NCBI GenBank assembly: GCA_964546955.1
Contig: CAZJLP010000012.1
Location: 44,107-108,106, forward strand
Direction: 5' to 3'
Source of the DNA: CAZJLP01 sp964546955
GTDB taxonomy: Bacteria; Verrucomicrobiota; Verrucomicrobiia; Opitutales; Opitutaceae
Length of the DNA: 64,000 nucleotides
This document shows positions 1 through 8,923 of the stretch, in pieces; the first letter of the stretch is position 1, and the number at the start of each line of letters is the position of its first letter. The translations under genes and the position numbers were made by a program. Under the pieces are notes generated by a model. The model saw only the letters and a list, made by a program, of their open reading frames with translations. It did not search any database and was not told the DNA's origin.

Positions 1-988
1 AATCCTGGAATGGGACGATACCCGCGACAGCTTTCTCTTCTTCGTTTCGTCGGCAACCGACCCCGGCACCTATTGGGTGGTCAATCGGAAGACGCCCAAG
101 ATAGCACGGCACGCACTCCGCGCGCCCTGGGTCACGCCGGACACGGTTCAGCCGTCGCTGCCCTTCGAATTGAAAGGCTCGGACGGCGCGCTGTTGCGTG
201 GCTATCTGACCGTGCCAAGCAAACCGCGACGCGAGCCTTCGCCGCTGTTGATTTTCTGCCATGACGGGCCCTGGAACCGAGACCAGCCGGGCTATAACCG
301 CGGGGCGCAGGCCCTGGCGACGATGGGCTTTGCGGTCGCCCAAGTGAATTTCCGCGGGTCGAGTGGTTTTGGGCGGGCGCACCTTGAAGCGGCGCGGGGC
401 ACAAATTTCGATCGCGTGCCGGTCGGAGACGTGGTCGCGACCGTGGATTTCCTTTGCGCGCAATTCCCTTTGAACAAGAAACTGGTCGCAATTTTGGGCA
501 ATGGCTACGGCGGGTATTTGGCGCTCCGGGCGTTGCAGATGCACCCCGACAGGTTCCGCTGCGGCGTGAGCATCAACGCGCCCACTGATCTGGCCCTGTG
601 GCTGAGCCAGCCTCCCGGAGGTTTGTCCTTTTGGCGCGATGTGCGCCGCGAGTTCCTGAAGGCCAGCACGGCTGAGCTGAAAGCAATGTCGCCGGTGACG
701 CATGCGGCCGCGATAAAGAAGCCGCTCTTGATCGTGCAGGCGGAGCTCGATGAAGTCGTGCCGCCGGTTCACGGCCGAAACTTGCGCGACGCGTTGCAGG
801 GCGCGGGAGTGACGGTGGACTATTTCGAAATGAAAACGGAGGGACATTCACAGTGGCTTCCCGGCTCGTATACCGAGCTCTTTCGGAAGCTTGAAGAGTT
901 TTTCAATACGTCGATCTACAGTTTCAAAGTGGAGAGCGGCGAAGCGGAAGTGGTGAAGGAGGCGTCCGAGCAGACTCCGAAGAAATAG
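1..988 (+). CDS. S9-family alpha/beta hydrolase, C-terminal part, nucleophile Ser replaced by Gly
   Basis: The frame is open from base 2, so the 5' end lies outside the window. A GTG at 77 is internal: residues before it (ILEWDDTRDSFLFFVSSATD) read on smoothly. What is visible is the last blade of a propeller-like region and then the alpha/beta hydrolase domain of prolyl oligopeptidase-type (S9) enzymes. The nucleophile elbow normally reads GxSxGG; here it is GNGYGGY, with Gly (codon GGC, 503-505) where Ser is expected. The acid (QAELDEVVP) and the His (EGHSQW) of the triad are kept. The fold call is firm. Peptidase activity is doubtful because one AGC-to-GGC change removes the nucleophile; it may be a non-catalytic homologue, or the base may be a sequencing error. 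Confidence 0.85.
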   Translation, partial: ILEWDDTRDSFLFFVSSATDPGTYWVVNRKTPKIARHALRAPWVTPDTVQPSLPFELKGSDGALLRGYLTVPSKPRREPSPLLIFCHDGPWNRDQPGYNRGAQALATMGFAVAQVNFRGSSGFGRAHLEAARGTNFDRVPVGDVVATVDFLCAQFPLNKKLVAILGNGYGGYLALRALQMHPDRFRCGVSINAPTDLALWLSQPPGGLSFWRDVRREFLKASTAELKAMSPVTHAAAIKKPLLIVQAELDEVVPPVHGRNLRDALQGAGVTVDYFEMKTEGHSQWLPGSYTELFRKLEEFFNTSIYSFKVESGEAEVVKEASEQTPKK

Positions 989-1464
989 CGGAAGGAGAGC
1001 GGGAAGGTCTGATTTGCTCCGAAGGCGGAGCCCATCTCTCCCTCGACCGGCTCGGGATCTCGAGGTTGTCGAAACGGCGAGCGGACTGGCGGCACAGCCG
1101 TTGCACCGCGGAGGCGCAGATTCTGAATTCGTTAAGTGATCGCTGGTCGGCCGTGTTCGTAAGCCTTTAATGGAAAGATAGTAGAGGAGTTTTATTTCAA
1201 TGTGTGTTTGCAGCTGCAGGTTTGCTGCGATGTGGGGCGTTGACTCGCCGCGATTCGAGTCGGAGCTATGAGGCTCGCGAGAGGCTCTACCCCCAGCACC
1301 CCGCTGTTCTAATCCACACCCTATCCGTTCGTTCGCGAGTTGCCTGGTCGCGCTATGCGCTGTCCGAGCGGCTCGGCCTTTTTCCCCCACAAGCGAAAGG
1401 CGGAACGAATTTCCCTTCCTCTGAATGGAGCGCGCGTATTCGTCGCGCCCTTACTTATCGCATT
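989..1464. other. Intergenic stretch upstream of the GH8 gene
   Basis: No convincing gene is seen here. A frame continuous with the GH8 gene extends up to a GTG at 1204, but its translation looks non-coding (Arg/Ser rich, no signal peptide), so the ATG at 1465 is preferred. It probably carries the GH8 promoter; I cannot pick out the -10 and -35 boxes with confidence. Confidence 0.5.
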
Positions 1465-4104
1465 ATGAAAGCTCAATATTCTATGTCCGCGCTGTGCCAT
1501 CGGACGGCGGCGGCATTTTCCCGCACCCGGTTAGTTGGCGCGAGTTTGCTCATGGCGACGTGCGCCGCCTTCATTCCGGCCGCTTCCCTGCGAGCCGATG
1601 TGGTCAGCGAAGCTGAGGCGCTGCCGCGCACCAGCACCGGCGCCACGACCTCCCTGTCGAATGATGCCAGCGCCAGCGGTGGCGTTTGGGTCGCTTGCAA
1701 TGCCGACGGCGTTGGTGATTTCGTGGATTACGTATTTGGCAATATTCCGGCCGGTACGTACAGTGTGCGGCTGAAGTACAAAGCGCATCCCAATCGCGGC
1801 ATCATTTCGCTCAAAGTGGACGGCACGCAGATTGGCGGCAACCTCGACCAATATTCGGCGACGACCGCGTATCCCGAACACACGTTTGGCTCGGTCACTT
1901 TTACCTCGGCAGGCAGCCATGTGGTGCGCCTCACCGTCGTCGGCCGCAATGCGGCGGCCGGAGCCTACACGATTTCCGCCGACCGGATCTCGTTCGTCGG
2001 CGGCGGCACGACGCCCGGCGACGATGCAAAATTCGTCATTCCCGGCTCGGCGGTCACGGCGACTGCGAACGACGGCAATGTCCCGGCCAACGTGGTCGAC
2101 GGAAATCTCGCCACGCGCTGGTCGGCCAGCGGCGATCCGCAGCACATTCAGTTCAATCTCGGCGGGGCCAAGAAGGTCGCGTTCGTGAAGATCGCTTTCT
2201 ACAATGGCGCCGCGCGCGCCTCGCGTTTCGACGTGCTCACCTCCAGCGATGGCACGAATTTCACCTCGGCCCGCAGCGGCGTCACGAGCAGCGGGACGAC
2301 CACCGCTCTGGAAACGTTCGATTTTCCGGATGTCTCCGGGGCAACGCATGTCCGCATCGTCGGACACGGCAATACGGTCAACGCTTGGAATAGCTACACC
2401 GAGGTGGAGATCTGGGGCACCGCCAGCACGACGCCCGGCCAGACCGCCGCGCCCACCTTCAGTCCCGGCAGCGGCAACTACACGAGCGCGCAGTCCGTGA
2501 CGATCGCCTCGGCGACCTCCGGCGCGAGCATTCGTTACACCACCGATGGCAGTGCGCCGACGTCGACCTCCGGTACGATTTACACCGGTCCGGTGGCCGT
2601 GAGCACCGATACGACTCTTCGCGCGATCGCGTATGCCAGCGGACTCACGGACAGTGCCGTGACCTCGGCTACGTACACCTTCTCGACCCAGCAGCAGGTC
2701 GCGAATCCGACCTTCAGCCCCCCGGGAGGCACCTTTACCGGTCCGTTCTCGGTGACGATCTCGACCTCGACCGCCGGATCTTCGATCCGGTACACGACCA
2801 ACGGAACCGCGCCGACCCCCACCACGGGCACGCTGTATACGGGTCCAGTAACGGTCTCTGCATCGACCACGTTCCAGGCGATTGCTTATCAGACCGGCTT
2901 TACGGCCAGCGACGTCGTGACGGCTTCCTACACGATTTCCGGGGGCACGGGGCCCTTCCGCCCCTTCCCGCAGCAGATCAACTTCCCCGGCACGATCAAG
3001 CCGACCAACGTGACGCAGGCGCAGATGAACGACGCCATCCGCAGCTACTATGCGTATTGGAAGTCGGCTTACGTTCGCCAATCCAATGGCGGGACGCCGG
3101 GCGGCGGCTACTATGTCAACATGAAGGGCACCGGCGGCAGCGGCACGGAAATCACCACCTCCGAGGCGCACGGTTACGGCATGCTCACGTTTGCTTTGAT
3201 GGCCGGCCACGATTCCACCGCCAAGCAGTACTTCGATGGCATGTTCAACATGTACCATCGCCACCGCAGCACGGGCGACAGCGATCTGATGTCCTGGGTC
3301 ATCGACCAGACCGAGTCTACCTCCAAGGATTCGGCTAGCGCGACAGACGGCGACATGGACATTGCTTACGCGCTGATCCTGGCCGATCGTCAATGGGGAT
3401 CGGGCGGCGCGATTGACTACATCGGTCACGCTCGCCGCATGATCACAAACGGCCTCAAGGCGAGTTGCATGCACCCGACGCTCAAGCGCACCCGCTTGGG
3501 CGACTGGGCCAATTCAGGCAACTATGCCGACGCCACCCGTGCGTCGGACTGGATGACCGGCCATATGCGCGCCTATCAGGCCGTAACTGGCGATGCCTTC
3601 TGGAACGACGCGGTCAGCGCCGCCTACACGATGGTGACGCAGATCACGAACGGACATGCCTCGACGACCGGGCTGATGCCCGACTTCATCATTGGCAATC
3701 CGGCGCGGCCGGCGCCGGCAAACTTCCTCGAGGCGGCTACCGATGATGACTATTCGTGGAATTCCTGCCGCTATCCTTGGCGTATGGCCCTCGACGTAGC
3801 GCACAATAACTCTTCGCAGGCGCGCGCAGCGTTGAACAAGACCCTCGGCTGGCTCAAGGGGAAGACGGGTGGCACCCCGAACAACATTATGGCCGGCTAC
3901 ACCCTGAGCGGCAACGCACTGGTCACCTACGGCAGCGCCGCGTTCACGTCTCCCTTCGTCGCGGGTTGCATCGCCGACCCAGCGCACCAAGCCTACTTGA
4001 ATGCCGGCTGGACGCGCATCAACAACTGGCGCGACAGCTACTACGGCGACTCGATCAACCTGCTCTGCATGCTGGTCATCTCCGGCAACTGGTGGGCGCC
4101 GTAA
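1465..4104 (+). CDS. Secreted modular glycoside hydrolase family 8 enzyme
   Basis: This is an 879-residue exported glycosidase. It starts at ATG 1465, which gives a signal peptide (hydrophobic stretch to about residue 44, ending near SLRA). Domains in order: a CBM6/35-like beta-sandwich (about 46-181), an F5/8 type C discoidin-like domain (188-318), two chitobiase C-terminal-type repeats (328-408 and 412-492, each with SIRYTT(D/N)G), and a GH8 catalytic domain (496-879). The GH8 signature is present as ATDGDMDIAYALILADRQW from residue 626. Glu567 in TTSEAHGYGM is the expected proton donor. GH8 enzymes cleave beta-1,4 or beta-1,3/1,4 glucans, chitosan or xylan; the exact substrate cannot be read from the sequence. 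The AraC regulator and TonB receptor downstream fit a polysaccharide-use locus. Confidence 0.93.
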   Translation: MKAQYSMSALCHRTAAAFSRTRLVGASLLMATCAAFIPAASLRADVVSEAEALPRTSTGATTSLSNDASASGGVWVACNADGVGDFVDYVFGNIPAGTYSVRLKYKAHPNRGIISLKVDGTQIGGNLDQYSATTAYPEHTFGSVTFTSAGSHVVRLTVVGRNAAAGAYTISADRISFVGGGTTPGDDAKFVIPGSAVTATANDGNVPANVVDGNLATRWSASGDPQHIQFNLGGAKKVAFVKIAFYNGAARASRFDVLTSSDGTNFTSARSGVTSSGTTTALETFDFPDVSGATHVRIVGHGNTVNAWNSYTEVEIWGTASTTPGQTAAPTFSPGSGNYTSAQSVTIASATSGASIRYTTDGSAPTSTSGTIYTGPVAVSTDTTLRAIAYASGLTDSAVTSATYTFSTQQQVANPTFSPPGGTFTGPFSVTISTSTAGSSIRYTTNGTAPTPTTGTLYTGPVTVSASTTFQAIAYQTGFTASDVVTASYTISGGTGPFRPFPQQINFPGTIKPTNVTQAQMNDAIRSYYAYWKSAYVRQSNGGTPGGGYYVNMKGTGGSGTEITTSEAHGYGMLTFALMAGHDSTAKQYFDGMFNMYHRHRSTGDSDLMSWVIDQTESTSKDSASATDGDMDIAYALILADRQWGSGGAIDYIGHARRMITNGLKASCMHPTLKRTRLGDWANSGNYADATRASDWMTGHMRAYQAVTGDAFWNDAVSAAYTMVTQITNGHASTTGLMPDFIIGNPARPAPANFLEAATDDDYSWNSCRYPWRMALDVAHNNSSQARAALNKTLGWLKGKTGGTPNNIMAGYTLSGNALVTYGSAAFTSPFVAGCIADPAHQAYLNAGWTRINNWRDSYYGDSINLLCMLVISGNWWAP

Positions 4105-4216
4105 GGCAGCGGGACACGAGGGTTGAGAGTAGGGAGACCGACGTCTTTCGCTACTAGACCCTCCGTCATCGCTCGTTGTCGACCGAACTGCTTCGGCTAA
4201 CTAGGAACGCTTAAAC

Positions 4217-4248
4217 AAGGAAGGCGCCTTCACGCGCCTTCCTTTTTT
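4217..4248 (+). terminator. Rho-independent terminator after the GH8 gene
   Basis: A 10-bp perfect stem (AAGGAAGGCG / CGCCTTCCTT) with an 8-nt loop is followed by a T run, about 110 nt after the GH8 stop. Confidence 0.9.
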
Positions 4249-4335
4249 GTGGTGTTTTGAGAGCTTGCAGCGCGAACGCTCCAGGCCGGTTTAAATCGCT
4301 TATCAAGCTTCTGGCTCAAAGACGCCCACAGATAC

Positions 4336-4623
4336 GTGGGACTTTTGCAGATCCTTCTCCAGGCCCTCGTCGCGAAAAGCAATGTCACCTTTAGCTCAAA
4401 GGATCCAACAAGAGTACTTTCGCTTCACACCGCCAGCTTTCGTGATTGTGGACAGGGCGATTCCGTCGTCTTCAAGGTTCCGCAGGACAAAAACTGGGTC
4501 TTTGTAACTCGGAGGTTCGTCGATGCGGTCAGGGGGGCGAAACTTACGGGTGCACTGTTCGGCGACCCCGCAGAGGATGGCTTTGCCCTGACTGTGATTG
4601 GTAAATCGATTAACGTGATTTAG
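4336..4623 (+). CDS. Short uncharacterised protein, possibly a gene remnant
   Basis: A GTG-started frame of 95 residues; the frame is open back to 4261 with no better start. The C-terminal half (QDKNWVFVTRRFVDAVRGAK) is faintly like the C-terminal end of DUF1629/Imm-type small proteins, where a strand-helix motif ending in G-L-T-G is typical. This resemblance is by eye and weak. The last 14 nt overlap the convergent AraC gene. It lies right after a strong terminator, so it would need its own promoter. It may be the 3' fragment of a longer lost gene or a spurious frame. Confidence 0.35.
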   Translation: MGLLQILLQALVAKSNVTFSSKDPTRVLSLHTASFRDCGQGDSVVFKVPQDKNWVFVTRRFVDAVRGAKLTGALFGDPAEDGFALTVIGKSINVI

Positions 4624-5485
4624 CTTCTTCTTCAGGCGATGGCCACCCCACGTTGCTGGCTTTTTCGCCGTAGAACCGTTTGAAGGCGCGGCTGAAGTCG
4701 TTGGGGTGGCGGTAGCCGAGGGCGTAGGCAATGGATTTCACGGAGGACCGCCCGTCGGCGAGGTGTTCGCGGGCCCAGCGCATGCGCCAGTCGAGGGCGA
4801 AGGCGCGGGGACTTTTGCCGGTGTGGGCGCTGAAGAGACGTTTGAGCGACGCTTCCGAGATTTGGAGGTATTCGCAAAGCCGCTTCGTTGGCTCCAATTC
4901 GTTGAGGTGGTTGCCCAGCCATTCCACTGCGAGGTTGATGCGGAAATCGCTGTCGGCGGTCCCGCGATGGTCCCGGGATTCCAGCAAAGCGAGATCCAGC
5001 TGCAGCCGCAGGGCGCGGAGTTGCAGCATGCTCCGTTCGTTGGCATGCGCGACGGCTTCGCGGCACTGCGTATGGAGCAGTTTGATGCGGCGAATCAGCT
5101 CCGCGTCCAGAGGGATCCGCAGAAAACTCCCCGCCTTCGGTTGGAGCGCCGAATGGGCGGGCGGCGTCCGCCAGATCCAAGTCAGAATGTAACAGCGGCG
5201 CCCTTGATCGTCGCTGTGGCCAATCGCGCAATCCGGATGGCAGATGGTGAGCACCCCCGCCGGCGGCTGCAGCGTCCTTCCCCGCACAAGGAGGGTCGGG
5301 GATCCTTCCAGGACGACAACGTAGTGCCAGCCGTCGTGGCGCGAAGGTTTGATCGGGGCGTCTCCATACCAACGGTAGCCCCACGACAAGTAGCTTAACT
5401 CGAAGGGCGTGGTACGCGTGGGCAGCCAGTAGGGGCGGCCCTTGGGCGGGACGGAAAGTGAAACGCCGACCAGGGGGCGGGCCAT
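4610..5485 (-). CDS. AraC family transcriptional regulator
   Basis: A 291-residue protein with an N-terminal cupin-like sensor domain (about 1-150; DGWHYVVVLEGSPTLLVRGR) and a C-terminal double helix-turn-helix. The second HTH carries the usual AraC pattern (VKSIAYALGYRHPNDFSRAF followed by KRFYG). The ATG at 5485 is the first good start. It is divergent from the TonB-dependent receptor gene across about 256 nt and lies just downstream of the GH8 gene, so it probably controls one or both in response to a sugar. The inducer is unknown. Confidence 0.92.
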   Translation of the reverse strand: MARPLVGVSLSVPPKGRPYWLPTRTTPFELSYLSWGYRWYGDAPIKPSRHDGWHYVVVLEGSPTLLVRGRTLQPPAGVLTICHPDCAIGHSDDQGRRCYILTWIWRTPPAHSALQPKAGSFLRIPLDAELIRRIKLLHTQCREAVAHANERSMLQLRALRLQLDLALLESRDHRGTADSDFRINLAVEWLGNHLNELEPTKRLCEYLQISEASLKRLFSAHTGKSPRAFALDWRMRWAREHLADGRSSVKSIAYALGYRHPNDFSRAFKRFYGEKASNVGWPSPEEEAKSR

Positions 5486-5741
5486 CTCCCAAAAATAGCA
5501 TAACCGCTCATTCCTAACAAGTGCTAGTTATTAGAGGTTGTCCGGTTTTTCCCGCAGCGATCTTCTATGTTCCAGCCCTAAGCACCGTCAGTCCAGCACC
5601 CCCGAAATCGCGCACCCCATCTTCCCGATGCGGTGCATTGAATGTAAGGTGTGCCGTCAAACCCCTGACGACGTATCCATCGCAAAACTACACCAAGTCT
5701 CGTCGGCGCTGTCCTCGCCGCCGGTTCCAAGCCCAACTGCT
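5486..5741. promoter_or_regulatory. Divergent regulatory region between AraC gene and TonB receptor
   Basis: This is about 256 nt without a convincing gene, between divergent starts. Just upstream of the AraC start there is an AT-richer patch around 5495-5540 that could hold operator and promoter elements for both directions. A frame continuous with the receptor extends back to 5538 but lacks a signal peptide. Binding sites are inferred from layout only. Confidence 0.45.
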
Positions 5742-8700
5742 ATGATCATGTCCCCATCCCTTCGTCGCGCCTGCCTGACCGGACTCGCGTCCTGGCTCAT
5801 GGCCCTGAGCGCGTTTTTGTTCGTCGCGAGCGCGAGCCAGGCCCAGACCGAACCGGGCGGAACCATTCGTGGCCAGGTCACCAACGAGGTCACGAGGTCG
5901 CGACTCGGCGGCGTGATTGTGCGGCTGGTCGAACAGACTCGTGAAACACTCACAGAAAATGATGGTACGTATGAGTTTGTGAACGTTCCTGCGGGTACGC
6001 ATACGATCACATTCCAATACACCGGCCTGGACACCAAAGACTTCAAGGTCACCGTTTCCGACAGTGCGGGAGCCCGCCAGGATGTCGAAATGACCTCCGG
6101 CATCTACGTTCTGCCCGAGTTCACGGTGGCCGGCGAACGCGAAGGCAATGCCGCCGCGATCACGCAGCAGAAGAATGCGCCCAACATCATCAATTCGGTC
6201 ACGGCCGACGCTTTTGGCGATCCGGCGAAGGGCAACATCGGCAATTTCCTCCGTCGTATTCCCGGCGTTACCGGCACATCGGACGAAATCGATACGCAGA
6301 ACATTCAGATTCGCGGTATGGCAGCGGGTTTTACTCAACTCGACGTTGATGGCTCGCGCTACGCCGCGGGTGGCACGGGTCGCGGTCAGGATGCATCGGG
6401 TATTCCGACCGACATGATCGAGCGCGCCGAAGTGATCAAGGCGCCCACGCCCGACACTGAGGCGGATTCCCTAGGCGGTCGCATTAATCTCGTAACGAAA
6501 AGCGCCTTTGACCGTAAGGGGCGCGAAATTCGCATAAAAGCAGCCAACTCGTACAGTTTTACCTACGGGAAGGATGTCGGTCACGGTCGCGACAACTGGC
6601 TCGCTCCCGAATTCGTGGTAAGTTACGCCGACGTGTTCTCCGTTTTCGGGGGTAGCAATAACCTGGGTGTTATCGCTCAAGTTAACTACAACCGTGTACT
6701 CGATGTGCGCGGAACCACGTCGTGGGATGGCGGACTAGCGACGATCGCTGGAACCGAGCCTGGTCGGCAGCAATTTTACCAATTTGATAACGTCAGTGTG
6801 GCGTTGCACGGCATCGACCGTTACGGAGCGACGGTGCGGGGTGATTACAAATTCAGTCGCCGGCTGACGCTCGGGTCGTCCCTCACGTTTAACGCATATG
6901 ACAACACGCTCCTGCGTTCGCGGAACCGCATGCAGGGAGGAACCATTCGCCAGCCCCTTTCCGCCGATTTTGTCACGGTGGTGAATGGTGCACAGTATGG
7001 CATTGAACGTGGTCGTCGCGATCAGCTCCGCAACCGTGTCGCCGCGCGCTTCTATACGAAGTACAACGATCGCGCTTCTGGGATCAAGTTTGACACCGAT
7101 TTTTCGGCGCAACGCACCACCGGCAAGAATTTTGCCGAACAGCTTCAGCTGCGCTCCAATCAGCGAATCGATTATGTCTTAGATCGGCGCCACGGCCTCG
7201 GCGATCGCCGCTGGCCGACGCTGTACGTGTTCCGTGAACGGTACACCGGTGGAGCGAGCAACACTACGGTATTCCCCAGCACGTTCTCTCAAGGCTACAA
7301 CCCTTTCGGCGACGATTTCAGCAACATGCAGGCAGGGGGCAGCAACGGCCAGTGGCAGCGTATCTTTGACAAAAACGAGATCGTTACAGCCAAGGCCAAT
7401 GCGTCGAAGCGTTTCGATTGGCGATTCCCGATAGAATTCAAGACAGGCGTGGGTCTGCGCAACGAGTCGATGAAGCAATCGCGCGACGATTTGCGTGGCA
7501 CCTTTGCGGCTGGCTACGGACCCGATTGGCGGGCGATCATCGACCCAAATTTTGACTTGGGTGGTGCAATCGGCCGTTATCCTGTCGGCACCATGGCCGA
7601 CGTCCAAAAGGTGACAGACCTGTTTGGGATTTCCTACAAGGGGCCAGCTGACGATCCGGTCGATCGTTGGAATTTCAATCCCGCGACCTTTGCGATCAAC
7701 ACTGCGGGCACGCGCCAAAATACGCTGTCCAACAGCAGGCGCGTGTGGGAGCGCATCTACAGCACTTATTTCCAAACGAACGTCGATTTCGGGAAACTGA
7801 ATATTCTCGGAGGTGTTCGATATGAGTACACCGATGTCACCCGTAACCAACCCATTCGCGACGATCGTGCTGTGGTCGACGGAACCATGGCGGAATTCCC
7901 GGGCAGCCGTTACGGGCAGGGTACGTATGCCAACTACTATCCGAGCGTCCACGCAAAGTATGACGTGACGCGCAATCTCGTGGCTCGAGCTTCATGGGGC
8001 CAAACCTCCGGCAGGCCAAATTGGGGTAATATCTTGGGCGCCGGTACCTTCGACCCGGTGGACCGCGAAATTACCGTTCCCAATCTCGATCTCAAGCCGA
8101 GATCCTCCAAAAATATCGATATCAGCCTGGAATACTACTTCGAACCTGTCGGTGTGTTCAGCGTTGGGGTTTTCGAGAAAAAAATCACCAACTACGATGT
8201 CGACGACGATGTTCCGATCTCGGAAGCAGAAGCCATTGCCAAGCACGGCGTGCCCGCTGACGGCTTGGGCAACTGGATCGAAGTCACGAAGATCAATGCC
8301 GGTCGCGGACGCGTGCGAGGCATCGAGTTCAACTACTCGCAGCAGCTGTCAAATGTTCTTCCGGGAGCATTTCGCGGATTTGGCGTGTTCGCCAACTTCA
8401 CTTATCTCCAGACGGAAGGTACCTTCACCCTGTCGGGCGGCTCGACCAACGTAAAGCAGCTCGAAGACTTCATCCCGCGCACGGCCAACGCCGGTTTGAC
8501 CTATGACTGGCGCCGCCTGAATCTGCGCGGTACGTGGAATTTCACTGACCACTTCCCCGAGGATACTAATACCAATCCCAATTCGATCCTGTACCGCGGC
8601 TCGCGCTGGACACTCGATTTCCAAGGTCGGTTCAAGGTCACCCGGGCGGTATCGGTCTTCGCGAACTTTACCAACGTGACGTCAAACCACGCTTTGAAAT

Positions 8701-8786
8701 ACCGTGGGTTCATCACCGAGGCCCGGCGTACGCAGACGAACGCGCTGGGCTTTTTGGCCACAGCAGGCGTCGAAGCCCGCTTCTGA
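5742..8786 (+). CDS. TonB-dependent outer membrane receptor with carboxypeptidase-regulatory N-domain
   Basis: A 1014-residue receptor. The start is ATG 5742 (or ATG 5748), which places a signal peptide directly at the N-terminus (hydrophobic segment ending ASASQAQ). After it come a CarboxypepD_reg-like domain (about 40-115; GTIRGQVTNE, NDGTYEFVNVPAG), a plug domain (about 145-265; GNIGNFLRRIPGVTG, IQIRGM, ERAEVIKAPTP) and a 22-strand-type barrel ending in an aromatic residue (GVEARF). Such receptors import oligosaccharides or other large ligands using TonB/ExbBD energy. The divergent AraC gene upstream and the carbohydrate enzymes around it suggest a sugar ligand. This receptor style is very common in Opitutaceae. 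Confidence 0.95.
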   Translation: MIMSPSLRRACLTGLASWLMALSAFLFVASASQAQTEPGGTIRGQVTNEVTRSRLGGVIVRLVEQTRETLTENDGTYEFVNVPAGTHTITFQYTGLDTKDFKVTVSDSAGARQDVEMTSGIYVLPEFTVAGEREGNAAAITQQKNAPNIINSVTADAFGDPAKGNIGNFLRRIPGVTGTSDEIDTQNIQIRGMAAGFTQLDVDGSRYAAGGTGRGQDASGIPTDMIERAEVIKAPTPDTEADSLGGRINLVTKSAFDRKGREIRIKAANSYSFTYGKDVGHGRDNWLAPEFVVSYADVFSVFGGSNNLGVIAQVNYNRVLDVRGTTSWDGGLATIAGTEPGRQQFYQFDNVSVALHGIDRYGATVRGDYKFSRRLTLGSSLTFNAYDNTLLRSRNRMQGGTIRQPLSADFVTVVNGAQYGIERGRRDQLRNRVAARFYTKYNDRASGIKFDTDFSAQRTTGKNFAEQLQLRSNQRIDYVLDRRHGLGDRRWPTLYVFRERYTGGASNTTVFPSTFSQGYNPFGDDFSNMQAGGSNGQWQRIFDKNEIVTAKANASKRFDWRFPIEFKTGVGLRNESMKQSRDDLRGTFAAGYGPDWRAIIDPNFDLGGAIGRYPVGTMADVQKVTDLFGISYKGPADDPVDRWNFNPATFAINTAGTRQNTLSNSRRVWERIYSTYFQTNVDFGKLNILGGVRYEYTDVTRNQPIRDDRAVVDGTMAEFPGSRYGQGTYANYYPSVHAKYDVTRNLVARASWGQTSGRPNWGNILGAGTFDPVDREITVPNLDLKPRSSKNIDISLEYYFEPVGVFSVGVFEKKITNYDVDDDVPISEAEAIAKHGVPADGLGNWIEVTKINAGRGRVRGIEFNYSQQLSNVLPGAFRGFGVFANFTYLQTEGTFTLSGGSTNVKQLEDFIPRTANAGLTYDWRRLNLRGTWNFTDHFPEDTNTNPNSILYRGSRWTLDFQGRFKVTRAVSVFANFTNVTSNHALKYRGFITEARRTQTNALGFLATAGVEARF

Positions 8787-8814
8787 GTTTGTTTGGTTAG
8801 TCTGGTGTTTATCG

Positions 8815-8853
8815 CGACTCGCGGCTCCGTTGGGGACCGCGAGTCTGCGTTTT
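8815..8853 (+). terminator. Probable terminator after the TonB receptor gene
   Basis: A perfect 9-bp stem (GACTCGCGG at 8816-8824 pairs with CCGCGAGTC at 8837-8845), with a 12-nt loop and a short T-rich tail. Confidence 0.65.
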
Positions 8854-8923
8854 AGTGGAGGGCCTTGTTTGTTGATCGTCCGCAGCTCTTCCCCAATCCC
8901 CTGATCGAGATCATTCCCTTATC

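Noticed and set aside
1531..3474. Long minus-strand frame antisense to the GH8 gene
   Set aside because: Arg/Gly/Ala-rich shadow caused by high GC; no family features, and the GH8 frame is certain.
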